A DNA stretch of 58,873 nt from an uncultured Clostridia bacterium (GTDB lineage Bacteria > Bacillota > Clostridia > Lachnospirales > Lachnospiraceae): the NCBI GenBank assembly GCA_937895705.1, contig CALBKM010000033.1:1-58873 (forward strand), written 5' to 3'. The notes under the pieces were generated by a model. It did no database searches and was not told the origin of the DNA. It was given only the letters and a program-made list of their open reading frames with translations. Made by a program: the position numbers and the translations under genes. This document shows, piece after piece, positions 25,446 to 33,738 of this stretch (position 1 is the stretch's first letter; each line of letters opens with the position of its first letter).

Positions 25446-26885
25446 ATGAATTATTCCATTATTTTAAAAATTATCGGCTGGGTCATACAGCTGGAAGGCA
25501 TTTTCTTCCTGCCTCCGGCCCTGACCGGTTTTATTTACGGCGAAATCAAAGACGCCCTTATCTACCTGATTCTCGGTGCATTTTGCATCCTTCTGGGCGG
25601 TCTGATTCGGTTGCATAAAAACCGTAAGAGCACCTTCTATGCTAAGGAAGGCTTTGTTGCCGTGGCATTAAGCTGGATTGTTATGAGTGCTATCGGTGCA
25701 ACCCCGTTTGTATTAACGGGAGACATTCCGTATTATCCGAATGCCTTATTCGAAATCATTTCCGGTCTTACTACCACCGGTTCCAGTATCTTAACCGATG
25801 TGGAAGCTCTCTCTCATGCCAATTTGCTTTGGAGAAGCTTCAGTCACTGGATCGGCGGTATGGGTGTACTCGTATTTATTCTCGCCATTCTTCCGATGAC
25901 CGGCGGTTCCACCATGAATCTGATGAAAGCAGAAAGCCCGGGACCTTCTGTCGGAAAGTTGGTGCCGAAAATGCAACAAACTGCCTTTTTACTTTATGCC
26001 ATTTATTTTGCAATGACAGTAGTCGAAATCATTCTGCTTTTACTTGGCGGAATGCCGTTCTTTGACTCTGTCTGTCATGCCTTCGGCACGGCAGGTACCG
26101 GTGGTTTCGGAATCAAAAATAACAGTATTGCCGGATACTCGACCTACTTACAAAACGTCATCACCGTTTTTATGTTTTTATTCGGTGTGAACTTTACCTT
26201 TTATTACTATATCCTGATTCGCAAAGTGAAGGACGCCTTCCGCATGGAGGAAGTACGCTGGTATTTCTTTCTTTTCCTCGGTGCGGTCGGACTCATTACA
26301 ATTTCCCTTGTTGCCGACGGCGGCAAAATCGGTGAAAGCATTCAGACTTCTGCCTTTCAGGTTGCCTCCATTATGACAACTACCGGTTACGCTACCGCGG
26401 ACTTCAATCTCTGGCCGCAATTTGCCAAAGGTATCATGGTATGTCTTATGTTTGTCGGTGCCTGTGCCGGCTCCACCGGTGGTGGCATCAAAGTGTCCCG
26501 GATCATGATATACTTAAAGCAGGTACGCAAGGAGCTGATGCAGCAGATCCATCCGAAGCGCATCCGTGTACTGAAAATGGACGGCAAGGCCTTGGAACAT
26601 TCCGTAGTCCATTCCTGTAACACCCTGCTGATGGCCTATATTCTGATTTTTATCGTGTCGCTACTTTTAATTTGTTTGAACGGTTTCGACATGACTACGA
26701 ACTTTACTTCTATCGCTGCCACCTTAAACAATATCGGTCCCGGTCTTAACGTAGTCGGCCCTACCGGAAACTTTTCGGAGTTTTCTACTCTGTCCAAGTT
26801 TGTTTTGATGTTTGACATGTTGGCGGGACGTTTGGAAATCATTCCGATGATGGTACTGTTCCATCCGGGTACCTGGAAAAAATAA
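25446..26885 (+). CDS. trkH: Trk potassium transporter membrane subunit
   Basis: 479 residues; integral membrane K+ channel-like transporter with four pore repeats. Selectivity-loop segments are visible: SGLTTTGSSI near residue 110, the GTAGTGGFGI loop near 217, MTTTGYATADF near 315, and NNIGPGL near 430. It forms the potassium-uptake system with trkA in the same operon. The gene ends just before the tRNA-Leu promoter; no strong terminator is visible in between. Confidence 0.96.
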   Translation: MNYSIILKIIGWVIQLEGIFFLPPALTGFIYGEIKDALIYLILGAFCILLGGLIRLHKNRKSTFYAKEGFVAVALSWIVMSAIGATPFVLTGDIPYYPNALFEIISGLTTTGSSILTDVEALSHANLLWRSFSHWIGGMGVLVFILAILPMTGGSTMNLMKAESPGPSVGKLVPKMQQTAFLLYAIYFAMTVVEIILLLLGGMPFFDSVCHAFGTAGTGGFGIKNNSIAGYSTYLQNVITVFMFLFGVNFTFYYYILIRKVKDAFRMEEVRWYFFLFLGAVGLITISLVADGGKIGESIQTSAFQVASIMTTTGYATADFNLWPQFAKGIMVCLMFVGACAGSTGGGIKVSRIMIYLKQVRKELMQQIHPKRIRVLKMDGKALEHSVVHSCNTLLMAYILIFIVSLLLICLNGFDMTTNFTSIAATLNNIGPGLNVVGPTGNFSEFSTLSKFVLMFDMLAGRLEIIPMMVLFHPGTWKK

Positions 26886-26933
26886 ACCTATTCCCTTTTT
26901 GAAGGTTTTTTCACAAAAATTTGAAAATTGCTC

Positions 26934-26962
26934 TTGCCAAACAGGAAAAAGTATGGTAAACT
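26934..26962 (+). promoter_or_regulatory. tRNA-Leu promoter
   Basis: TTGCCA (26934-26939), 17-nt spacer, TAAACT (26957-26962), 33 bases before the mature tRNA. Confidence 0.75.
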
Positions 26963-26995
26963 ATTTCCTGTTCGGCGAGGTAATCTCGTTGATAT

Positions 26996-27078
26996 GCGGA
27001 TGTGGCGGAATGGCAGACGCAGCAGACTCAAAATCTGCCGGTTTCACGATCGTGTGGGTTCAAGTCCCACCATCCGCA
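26996..27078 (+). tRNA. tRNA-Leu (anticodon CAA)
   Basis: 83-nt class II tRNA. Acceptor arm GCGGATG/CATCCGC, anticodon stem GCAGA-CTCAAAA-TCTGC giving CAA, a long variable arm around GGTTTCACGATCG, and T arm GTGGG-TTCAAGT-CCCAC. Discriminator base A. The terminal CCA is not encoded. It reads UUG codons. A perfect terminator follows. Confidence 0.97.
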
Positions 27079-27086
27079 TTCATAAG

Positions 27087-27126
27087 AAAAGAAACACCTC
27101 TGACTTTGGTCAGAGGTGTTTCTTTT
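27087..27126 (+). terminator. terminator after tRNA-Leu
   Basis: Perfect 18-bp stem (27087-27104 with 27109-27126) closed by a TTTG loop and ending in TTTCTTTT. Confidence 0.93.
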
Positions 27127-27127
27127 C

Positions 27128-27232
27128 CCGAAGCGGATGGGTTCCTTTTACCCAGATTTCAAGTTCTCAGCTCCGCTTCGGTCGTCCCGGTACCGACGTC
27201 CCCCGGACGTCGTGGGACCCACCATCCGCTAT
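27128..27232. other. structured non-coding element with alternative pairings
   Basis: CGAAGCGGA (27129-27137) can pair with TCCGCTTCG (27172-27180). Alternatively AGCGGATGGGT (27132-27142) can pair with 27217-27230 (ACCC-ACC-ATCCGCT). These two folds exclude each other. Inside are GGGT/ACCC, GTCCC/GGGAC and GACGTCC-CCC-GGACGTC hairpins. The 3' part repeats a dozen bases of the tRNA-Leu 3' end (CCCACCATCCGC). It lies between the tRNA terminator and the promoter at 27265 and codes for nothing convincing. Confidence 0.55.
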
Positions 27233-27264
27233 ACTAATCTTGCAGGGCCGCCAAGTGCCTTTTA

Positions 27265-27293
27265 TTTACTTTCTCCCGGAATTATGGTAAAAT
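27265..27293 (+). promoter_or_regulatory. promoter for the small frame and glycosylase gene
   Basis: TTTACT (27265-27270), 17-nt spacer, TAAAAT (27288-27293). Weaker than consensus at -35. Confidence 0.6.
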
Positions 27294-27329
27294 GTTTTAT
27301 ATATTTTTGTAGTACAAAGGAGAGAGTTT

Positions 27330-27422
27330 TTGAAGAAGTCACAAAAATATTCCGTTACCTTTACCGATGAATACATCCGAATCCGTGTTGAGGTAAGCAA
27401 TATTTTCAGCTTTCAGTTTTAG
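27330..27422 (+). CDS. possible 30-aa small protein or gene remnant (TTG start)
   Basis: A TTG codon with a strong AAAGGAG site at the right distance opens a 30-codon frame that ends in TAG. The product is KKSQKYSVTFTDEYIRIR and about ten more residues. The stop codon overlaps the GGAGG ribosome site of the glycosylase gene, as in translationally coupled leaders. It could be a real small protein, a leader peptide, or the left end of a decayed gene. No homolog is recalled. Confidence 0.4.
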   Translation: MKKSQKYSVTFTDEYIRIRVEVSNIFSFQF

Positions 27423-27432
27423 GAGGTCCCTT

Positions 27433-27909
27433 ATGATTTCGCATCCCATTCCTCCGGTTTTTGACCGGCATTCCAAGGTCCTGATTCTCGGAAGTTTTCC
27501 CTCCGTGAAATCCCAGGAGGCTCAGTTTTTTTACGGACATCCCCAGAATCGTTTTTGGAAGGTAACTTCAAAGGTGTTCGGTGTACCGGAGCCAAAGACT
27601 ATCGAAGAAAAGAAAGCCTTTCTCCTCTCCCACGGAATTGCGGTGTGGGATGTGATTGCTTCCTGCGATATTACCGGCAGTTCCGACAGTTCCATCAAAC
27701 ATGTGGTCCCGAACGATTTGTCGCTGCTCCTTGAGCATGCGAATATCCGGACGATTTTTGTGAACGGAAAGACTGCCGAAAAGTATTACAACAAGTATAT
27801 CAAAGACACCGTCCACAGAGACGCTGTTTGCCTGCCGTCCACCTCTCCCGCAAATGCGGCATGGTCATTGGAACGGCTCGTTGATGCATGGACACAAATT
27901 AATCTATAA
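27433..27909 (+). CDS. DNA-deoxyinosine glycosylase (uracil-DNA glycosylase superfamily)
   Basis: 158 residues. The N-terminal motif LGSFPSVKSQEAQFFYGHPQNRFW is that of the UDG-superfamily branch called DNA-deoxyinosine (hypoxanthine) glycosylase, and the C-terminal loop PSTSPANAA matches the second active-site motif. It removes deaminated bases from DNA to start base-excision repair. Related enzymes act on uracil in G:U pairs, so base preference is uncertain. It starts after GGAGG and ends at a terminator shared with the converging dehydrogenase. Confidence 0.88.
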   Translation: MISHPIPPVFDRHSKVLILGSFPSVKSQEAQFFYGHPQNRFWKVTSKVFGVPEPKTIEEKKAFLLSHGIAVWDVIASCDITGSSDSSIKHVVPNDLSLLLEHANIRTIFVNGKTAEKYYNKYIKDTVHRDAVCLPSTSPANAAWSLERLVDAWTQINL

Positions 27910-27951
27910 AAGAACGGTATCCCAAAGATTTCCTTCGGACACCGTTCTTTT
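27908..27951. terminator. bidirectional terminator
   Basis: AAAAGAACGGT (27908-27918) pairs with ACCGTTCTTTT (27941-27951). Serves the glycosylase gene and, in reverse, the 2-hydroxyacid dehydrogenase gene. Confidence 0.85.
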
Positions 27952-27963
27952 CTACCTTATTTC

Positions 27964-28923
27964 TTAAATCACAACGTTCCGCTCTTCGCCTCGCTGAAAT
28001 GCCTTAATGTTCTCGTATACGCCCTCTACACAGCGCATACGGGCTTCCACACTGCCCCATGCCAGGTGCGGCGTAATAATGAGCTTATTGCTGTCCTTAA
28101 TTTTACTGAGTGGGTTTGTCAGCTGCAACGGTTCCTTCTCCAATACATCCAGCCCCGCTCCCGCAATCCCTCCGGTTTCCAGGGCCTCGTACAAGTCCGT
28201 ATTGTTTACTACCGGCCCCCTTGCCACATTTACCAGATAGGCCGTCTGTTTCATTTTTTCCAAAGCTGCTTTATCGATAAAATTACGGGACAGGTCACTG
28301 AGCGGACAATGAAGAGAAAGGAAATCGCTCTCGGAAAGTAAGGTATCCTTATCCACCTGCGGATAATCGGTAACGGTACTTTTTCCGGTTACCGAATGAA
28401 AAATCACCTTACAGCCGAAGGCAGAAGCAATTCGTGCCACTCGCTTACCGATATTTCCCATCCCCACAATTCCCCATGTCTTTCCTTCCAGTTCGTAGAA
28501 CGGGATATCAAAGTTGGAAAAACGGTCCTGGGCACTGTAGGTACCGGATTTCACATAGTTATCGTAGTGCGGAAGCTTCTGGCAGAGTGCCAGTGCAAGT
28601 GTAAAGGTATGTTGCGCCACCATGGCGGAGCAATAATCCACTACATTGGTCACACGAATCCCTCTGGACTTACAATAGGTCAAATCACAGTTATCATACC
28701 CGGTGGCAAACTCACAAATCATTTTCACGTTCGGTGCGTCCTTTAAGCTCTCCTCACACATGGGTGACTTGTTTGCCACAATAATATCCGCATCCTTCAC
28801 ACGTTCTCTGACCTCTTCCATAGTCACCGTGTTTCTGTAATAAGTCACACTTCCCAGTTCTTCAAAACAATCCACCGGAATGTCCGGTCCTACACTGTTT
28901 CGTTCCAACACTACGATATTCAT
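27964..28923 (-). CDS. D-2-hydroxyacid dehydrogenase (NAD-dependent)
   Basis: 319 residues. Rossmann loop GIVGMGNIGKRVA near residue 153; catalytic Arg in VNVARGPVV, Glu in LDVLEKEPL and His in TPHLAWGS, all in the expected order. It belongs to the glycerate / hydroxypyruvate reductase-like group rather than D-lactate dehydrogenase, going by the CEFATGYDN segment, but the substrate is not certain. It lies downstream of hydF on the same strand with about 90 nt between. Cytoplasmic. Confidence 0.9.
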   Translation of the reverse strand: MNIVVLERNSVGPDIPVDCFEELGSVTYYRNTVTMEEVRERVKDADIIVANKSPMCEESLKDAPNVKMICEFATGYDNCDLTYCKSRGIRVTNVVDYCSAMVAQHTFTLALALCQKLPHYDNYVKSGTYSAQDRFSNFDIPFYELEGKTWGIVGMGNIGKRVARIASAFGCKVIFHSVTGKSTVTDYPQVDKDTLLSESDFLSLHCPLSDLSRNFIDKAALEKMKQTAYLVNVARGPVVNNTDLYEALETGGIAGAGLDVLEKEPLQLTNPLSKIKDSNKLIITPHLAWGSVEARMRCVEGVYENIKAFQRGEERNVVI

Positions 28924-29014
28924 ACTTTTCTTCCTTCCGTTTCATCGTCTCATTTAACTGACAATATGATAATTTCGAATTATTTCGGTAATAAAACTCT
29001 CGCAACAGCCTGTG

Positions 29015-30208
29015 CTATTCCAATATTTTCGCCACATCCGAAAACAGCGCCACACTACGCTTTAAGATTCCGTTCATAAATGCCATGGCGATTCCGTAAT
29101 TGGTAAAAGGTACGCACTCTCCTTCTGCCGTCTTTTTTCGATAAGAAAGCTCCCGTTCCGTAAGCATACAACCGCCGCAATGGATTACCAGCCGGATTCC
29201 CGTTAAATCCTCCGGGAAATCCCTTCCCGATGTAAATACAAACTCCGGCTCCTTTCCGGTAAACTTCCGAATCATGGCAGGAAGCTTCACCGTGCCGATG
29301 TCTCCGCATTGTCTGTGGTGAGTACATCCCTCGGAAATCAAAATTTTGTCTCCGTCCTGTAATGTTTCCAGTGTCCTTACTCCTTCTACTGCCGTAGACA
29401 AGAAACCTTTATACCGTGCCATTAAAATAGAGAACGATGTCAACGGTACTTCCTCCGGTACCTGTTTTGCCACAGGTCCGAATACCTGGCTGTCGGTAAT
29501 AACCAATGCAGGCTTCTTCTTAAGCATCGAAAATGCCGTCGGTAAACCGGTATCCTTAACCACCAAAGGCATACCCTCGGCATCCAAAATATCGCGAATT
29601 GTCTGCTGTTGCGGTAAAATCAGGCGTCCCTTCGGTGCCGCCTCGTCAATGGGCACCACCAGAACCGCCACATCTCCCGGTTTTATCTTATCCCCGATGA
29701 TTTGACGATTCTCTTCTTCTCTGTGAAGCAATTCCCCGATGCGTTCCTTCAACGCCTGAATTCCGACACCGGTTTTGGCACTGACAAACAGTGACCCGTC
29801 TCCCCTGTCCTTTTCCTCATCCGCTTTGTTCCAAGCCACCAAATACGGAACTCTTCGATCCTCAAAAAGTGCAATTAATGACCTTTCACACGCTCCCATC
29901 CCCTCCGTTGCATCTACTACCAAAATGCCGCAATCGGCACGATTCAATACCTGGCGGGTTTTTTTGATACGAAGTTCTCCCAGCTCTCCTTCATCATCAT
30001 AGCCCGGTGTATCGATAAGTACCACCGGTCCGATGGGAAGCAACTCCATTGTTTTATACACAGGGTCCGTTGTAGTTCCCTTTACATCGGATACCACGGA
30101 AAGCTCCTGTCCCGTCACCGCATTAATCAGACTGGATTTTCCGGCATTTCGTCTTCCGAAAAAAGCAATATGAACCCGCTCTGCCGCAGGTGTCGTACTT
30201 AAGCCCAT
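29015..30208 (-). CDS. hydF: [FeFe]-hydrogenase H-cluster maturation GTPase HydF
   Basis: 397 residues. The N-terminal GTPase domain has Walker A GRRNAGKSSLINA, switch DVKGTTTDPV, DTPGYDD and the base-recognition motif NKADEE. The C-terminal scaffold part has the iron-sulfur ligands: Cys in CTHHRQCGD and the HCGGCM pair about 50 residues later. HydF collects the diiron subcluster made by HydE and HydG and delivers it to the hydrogenase. It is the last gene of the hydE-hydG-hydF cluster. The hydrogenase itself is not in this window. Confidence 0.96.
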   Translation of the reverse strand: MGLSTTPAAERVHIAFFGRRNAGKSSLINAVTGQELSVVSDVKGTTTDPVYKTMELLPIGPVVLIDTPGYDDEGELGELRIKKTRQVLNRADCGILVVDATEGMGACERSLIALFEDRRVPYLVAWNKADEEKDRGDGSLFVSAKTGVGIQALKERIGELLHREEENRQIIGDKIKPGDVAVLVVPIDEAAPKGRLILPQQQTIRDILDAEGMPLVVKDTGLPTAFSMLKKKPALVITDSQVFGPVAKQVPEEVPLTSFSILMARYKGFLSTAVEGVRTLETLQDGDKILISEGCTHHRQCGDIGTVKLPAMIRKFTGKEPEFVFTSGRDFPEDLTGIRLVIHCGGCMLTERELSYRKKTAEGECVPFTNYGIAMAFMNGILKRSVALFSDVAKILE

Positions 30209-30223
30209 ATTAATCTCCTCAAT

Positions 30224-30264
30224 AAGGCATCGATTTCCCTTATCTACCGGAAAATCGACGCCTT
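30224..30264 (-). other. intercistronic hairpin between hydG and hydF
   Basis: AAGGC-TCGATTT-CC arms (30224-30238 and 30250-30264) pair with two mismatches across a loop of about 11 nt. The hairpin ends a few bases before the hydF ribosome site. It has no T-tract, so it looks like a processing or stability element, not a terminator. Confidence 0.55.
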
Positions 30265-30307
30265 CTCTTATGTCATATTTATAAAACCGCTCCGGATTCC
30301 CTTTTCT

Positions 30308-31726
30308 TTAGAACCGAAAATCCCGGATTCCTTCTTCAATCTTTTTTAAATGATCTTCGCAAACCTCACGGACTTTTTCCTTCGGAATATTGTTAAGCTC
30401 CGCCGCAATCAAGGCTTCTCCGATTTTCTTCGTCTCTTCGGAAGCATAATCCATCAAGTACTCCTTTAAGGTCATCAGCGCATTCGGATGGCAACAGTTT
30501 TGAATCTGTCCGCTCTTGCAAAGGCTCATAAAACGGTCTCCCGTTCTTCCCTCCCGATAGCAAGCGGTACAGAAGGACGGAATATAGCCGAACTCCATCA
30601 GCCACCGTACCACCTCGTCCAGGGTACGCTTGTCGCTGACATCAAACTGCTCGGAGTTTTCATCCTCCGGCTCCGGCTCGCAATACCCTCCGACACTGGT
30701 TCTGGAGGCTCCGCTGATCTGGGAAACACCGAGACGGATTACTTTTTCGCGCACTTCCTTGCTTTCTCTTGTAGAAATAATCATTCCCGTATACGGCACG
30801 GAAATTCGAATCAAAGCACACAGCTTCGCAAAAATCTCATCGCTGATGCCGTTATCAAACACCGTCGGGTCAATATCATCCGCCCGCTTAATACGCGGTA
30901 CACTGATGGTGTGCGGTCCTACACCGTGCACCGCCTCCAAATGCTCCGCATGCATCAAAAGTCCCGCAAACTCGTATTTGTATAACTCCAGTCCGAACAA
31001 AACGCCTAAGCCTACGTCATCGATACCGCCTTCCATGGCACGATCCATAGCCTCGGTATGGTAGGCATAATCATGCTTCGGTCCCGTCGGATGAAGCTTT
31101 TCATAGCTCTCCTTATGGTAGGTTTCCTGGAACAAAATATAGGTACCGATGCCGGCATCCTTTAACTTCCTGTAATTCTCTACCGTGGTAGCCGCAATAT
31201 TCACGTTTACGCGGCGAATTGCGCCGTTTTTGTGCTTGATACTGTAAATAGTATCAATGCACTCCAAAATGTACTCAATCGGGTTATTTACCGGGTCCTC
31301 GCCGGCCTCTAACGCAAGACGCTTGTGCCCCATGTCCTGTAAGGCGGTTACTTCCCGTACAATTTCCTCCTGCGTCAGTTTCTTACGGGCAATGTGCTTG
31401 TTCTTCATGTGGTACGGACAATACACACAGCCGTTGATGCAGTAATTGGAAAGATACAGCGGTGCAAACATAACAATACGGTTGCCATAGAACTTCTTTT
31501 TCAGTTCCTCCGCCATGGTATACATTTTGGCTACTCTTGTCGGTTCCTCACAGGCAAGAAGCACCGAGGCTTCCCTGTGGTCAAGTCCCTTACACAGCTC
31601 TGCTTTCGCAAGAATTTCGTCAATCAGGGCGAAATTCTCCTTGTTCTCCTCAGCATAGGCAAGGGTTGCGGTGATTTCCTCATGGGAAATAAACTCTTCC
31701 GCGATAAGTGATGCTTTGTTGTACAT
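30308..31726 (-). CDS. hydG: [FeFe]-hydrogenase maturation radical SAM protein HydG
   Basis: 472 residues. Splits tyrosine to supply the CO and CN ligands of the H-cluster. The radical-SAM motif is CINGCVYCPYH, the HydG-type CxxxCxxC. The second cluster is bound by cysteines in the C-terminal segment FCTACYREGRTGDRFM, found in HydG and not in the related tyrosine lyase ThiH. The length fits. It lies between hydE and hydF, all read leftward. Confidence 0.97.
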   Translation of the reverse strand: MYNKASLIAEEFISHEEITATLAYAEENKENFALIDEILAKAELCKGLDHREASVLLACEEPTRVAKMYTMAEELKKKFYGNRIVMFAPLYLSNYCINGCVYCPYHMKNKHIARKKLTQEEIVREVTALQDMGHKRLALEAGEDPVNNPIEYILECIDTIYSIKHKNGAIRRVNVNIAATTVENYRKLKDAGIGTYILFQETYHKESYEKLHPTGPKHDYAYHTEAMDRAMEGGIDDVGLGVLFGLELYKYEFAGLLMHAEHLEAVHGVGPHTISVPRIKRADDIDPTVFDNGISDEIFAKLCALIRISVPYTGMIISTRESKEVREKVIRLGVSQISGASRTSVGGYCEPEPEDENSEQFDVSDKRTLDEVVRWLMEFGYIPSFCTACYREGRTGDRFMSLCKSGQIQNCCHPNALMTLKEYLMDYASEETKKIGEALIAAELNNIPKEKVREVCEDHLKKIEEGIRDFRF

Positions 31727-31779
31727 ATTCTTTTGTCCTTTCTTTCGGGTCAGATATTCTTCCCCGTTAGTAAAATAAT

Positions 31780-32835
31780 TTATTTTGCAAACCCGGGTGC
31801 GTCACCGCGGGAAATTGCCACTGTAAAGTTTTCTTTTGCCAGTTCCTTTCGCAAAGTCTCCAAATGCTCCGCCGCCTCATTTCCGCTATGGACTTTGTTG
31901 TCGTACAAGGCGTATTTGTCTCTTACTCTCACAGGAGACAGATTCGGCATAATGACATTGGCGCCGTGCAAAAGCCCCTGTATCCGCCCGTCGCTGCGTG
32001 CCGTCCCTAAAGCTGTTGTAGCCGGCAATAACACCTCAGGAAGCATCAGGCGGATTGCAGAAAGAAGAAACAATGTCAACTCACTGCTACCGGCTTTCTC
32101 CTCCTCAAAAGGCGTATTCGTTGCGGGTAAAAAAGGTCCGATTCCCACCATTTGCGGACGAAATCGTTCCAAAAACAGTAAATCCTCAATAATACAATCT
32201 AAGGTTTGATACGGTGACCCCACCAAAAAACCGCAACCGGTCTGGTAACCGATCTCCTTTAAATTCCACAGACACTCCATGCGTGTCTCATAACTCTGGT
32301 TGTCCGGGTGCAACTTTTCATAATGCTCTTTGTTTGCTGTTTCCTGCCGAAGGAGAAATCGTTCCGCCCCTTCCGAAAAAAACTTTTCGTAGCTCTCCTT
32401 GCTCCATTCTCCCACAGACAAAGTAATCGCACAATCCGGAAATTTTGTATGTATCGCTCTGACAAGACCGCAAATACGCTCTTCCGTAAAATATCCGTCC
32501 TCGCCTCCCTGCAATACAAACGTACGCAATCCGGCATCATAACCGCTTTGGCAACACTTAAGAATTTCTTCTTCTGTCAGCCGATAACGTTCCGCGCACA
32601 AATTACTTTTCCTGATTCCACAATAATAACAATCCTTTTTACAAACATTCGTAAACTCGATTAATCCCCTCACGTATACCTGCCGGCCGAACACGCGGTC
32701 CGTTTCTTTTCTCGCCGCTTCCCGCAGATACTCTCTTACTTCTTTCCCCGGAGAATCCAACAGACAACGCCACTCGGCCACCGCCAAAGTATGCTCTTCT
32801 TTCAGTTTATTTATCAGTTTTCTCTGTTCTTCCAT
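31780..32835 (-). CDS. hydE: [FeFe]-hydrogenase maturation radical SAM protein HydE
   Basis: 351 residues. Radical SAM enzyme that helps build the azadithiolate bridge or the diiron precursor of the H-cluster. The cluster motif is CKKDCYYCGIRK; downstream segments FVLQGGEDGYFT, LRQETANKEHYEKLHP and NLSPVRVRDKYALYD match HydE and its biotin-synthase-like relatives. It is first in the hydE-G-F order. The start follows GGAAGT and lies opposite the divergent comFB gene. Confidence 0.95.
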   Translation of the reverse strand: MEEQRKLINKLKEEHTLAVAEWRCLLDSPGKEVREYLREAARKETDRVFGRQVYVRGLIEFTNVCKKDCYYCGIRKSNLCAERYRLTEEEILKCCQSGYDAGLRTFVLQGGEDGYFTEERICGLVRAIHTKFPDCAITLSVGEWSKESYEKFFSEGAERFLLRQETANKEHYEKLHPDNQSYETRMECLWNLKEIGYQTGCGFLVGSPYQTLDCIIEDLLFLERFRPQMVGIGPFLPATNTPFEEEKAGSSELTLFLLSAIRLMLPEVLLPATTALGTARSDGRIQGLLHGANVIMPNLSPVRVRDKYALYDNKVHSGNEAAEHLETLRKELAKENFTVAISRGDAPGFAK

Positions 32836-32862
32836 CCCGAAACTTCCTTTTTCATATTTTTC

Positions 32863-32891
32863 TTTACAATCTCAGAAAAAAGTGATACCAT
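32863..32891 (+). promoter_or_regulatory. comFB promoter
   Basis: TTTACA (32863-32868), 17-nt spacer, TACCAT (32886-32891). Confidence 0.6.
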
Positions 32892-32923
32892 GAGATTAGA
32901 CGAAAGAACGGAGGGTTTCCCCT

Positions 32924-33190
32924 ATGCAGATAATTCTACGTAATATCATGGAAGAATATGTCATTCTTACTTTGGACGAGATGTTACCGTATTTGGACGG
33001 TTGCAAATGTGAGCGTTGCCGTCTTGATATCGCTTCGTATGCATTGAATCGTTTACAGCCGAAGTATGTCGCTACGACTCAGGGAGAACTCATGTCCCGT
33101 CTTTGCGAATTTGATGCCCAGTTCAAAACCTCCGTTATGGCTCAGATTGCTCAGGCTCACACCGTAATTACCGCGCATCCGCACCACTGA
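32924..33190 (+). CDS. late competence development ComFB family protein
   Basis: 88 residues. The segment CKCERCRLDIASYALNRLQPKYV with its Cys-x-Cys-x2-Cys cluster and following helix is the hallmark of the ComFB family. Bacillus ComFB lies in the comF operon but is not needed for transformation. ComFB-like proteins in other phyla have been reported to bind cyclic dinucleotides, and this window also encodes GGDEF and HD-GYP proteins. It stands alone here, between hydE and lepB; comFA and comFC are absent. Confidence 0.85.
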   Translation: MQIILRNIMEEYVILTLDEMLPYLDGCKCERCRLDIASYALNRLQPKYVATTQGELMSRLCEFDAQFKTSVMAQIAQAHTVITAHPHH

Positions 33191-33194
33191 TCCG

Positions 33195-33737
33195 CTACTT
33201 TATCCATCCGAAGTCCGGCTTGTAGCGGAACCATGCCTTGCACTGTATTTTATCTATATGTACATATTTGTTGTTCCATTTTCTCGAATCCCAGGAATTG
33301 TTCCGGTTGTCTCCCAACATGAAATAACAATCTTCCGGCACCGTATACGGACCGTAGGAACCAATTGCGCTTTCTTTTAAGTACGGCTCCTCCAGCTTTA
33401 TCTTCTCTTTTCCTTCGGAATCCTTCCAAATGTAAACAATACCGTCAACAATCTCAACGGTTTCTCCCGGCAAACCGATTACTCTCTTTACATAGAGCAC
33501 CGTTTCGTTATCCGGATAATCAAACATCACAACATCTCCACGCTCCGGTCCCGAGAACCAGTATGCTGTACGAAGTCCGAAAATACGGTCTCCGATCTGA
33601 AGAGTATTCTCCATGGAACCGGACGGAATTACTGCCTTCATTAACACATACTTATTCAAACAGTTGCCGATAATAAACGCGGCTACAATAATCACAACCC
33701 AACTGATTACTTCTTTTACAACACTTTTTCTTGTCAT
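33195..33737 (-). CDS. lepB: signal peptidase I
   Basis: 180 residues from the ATG at 33737, which has AGGAG six bases upstream and sits one base after the stop codon of the transporter gene. One N-terminal membrane segment (residues 11-25) anchors the enzyme; the catalytic serine is S41 (IPSGSMENTL) and the lysine K84 (YVKRVIGLPG). The GDNRNNSWDSR box is typical. It cleaves signal peptides of exported proteins at the outer membrane face. Translational coupling to the preceding AI-2E gene is an unusual pairing. Confidence 0.96.
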   Translation of the reverse strand: MTRKSVVKEVISWVVIIVAAFIIGNCLNKYVLMKAVIPSGSMENTLQIGDRIFGLRTAYWFSGPERGDVVMFDYPDNETVLYVKRVIGLPGETVEIVDGIVYIWKDSEGKEKIKLEEPYLKESAIGSYGPYTVPEDCYFMLGDNRNNSWDSRKWNNKYVHIDKIQCKAWFRYKPDFGWIK

Positions 33738-33738
33738 A

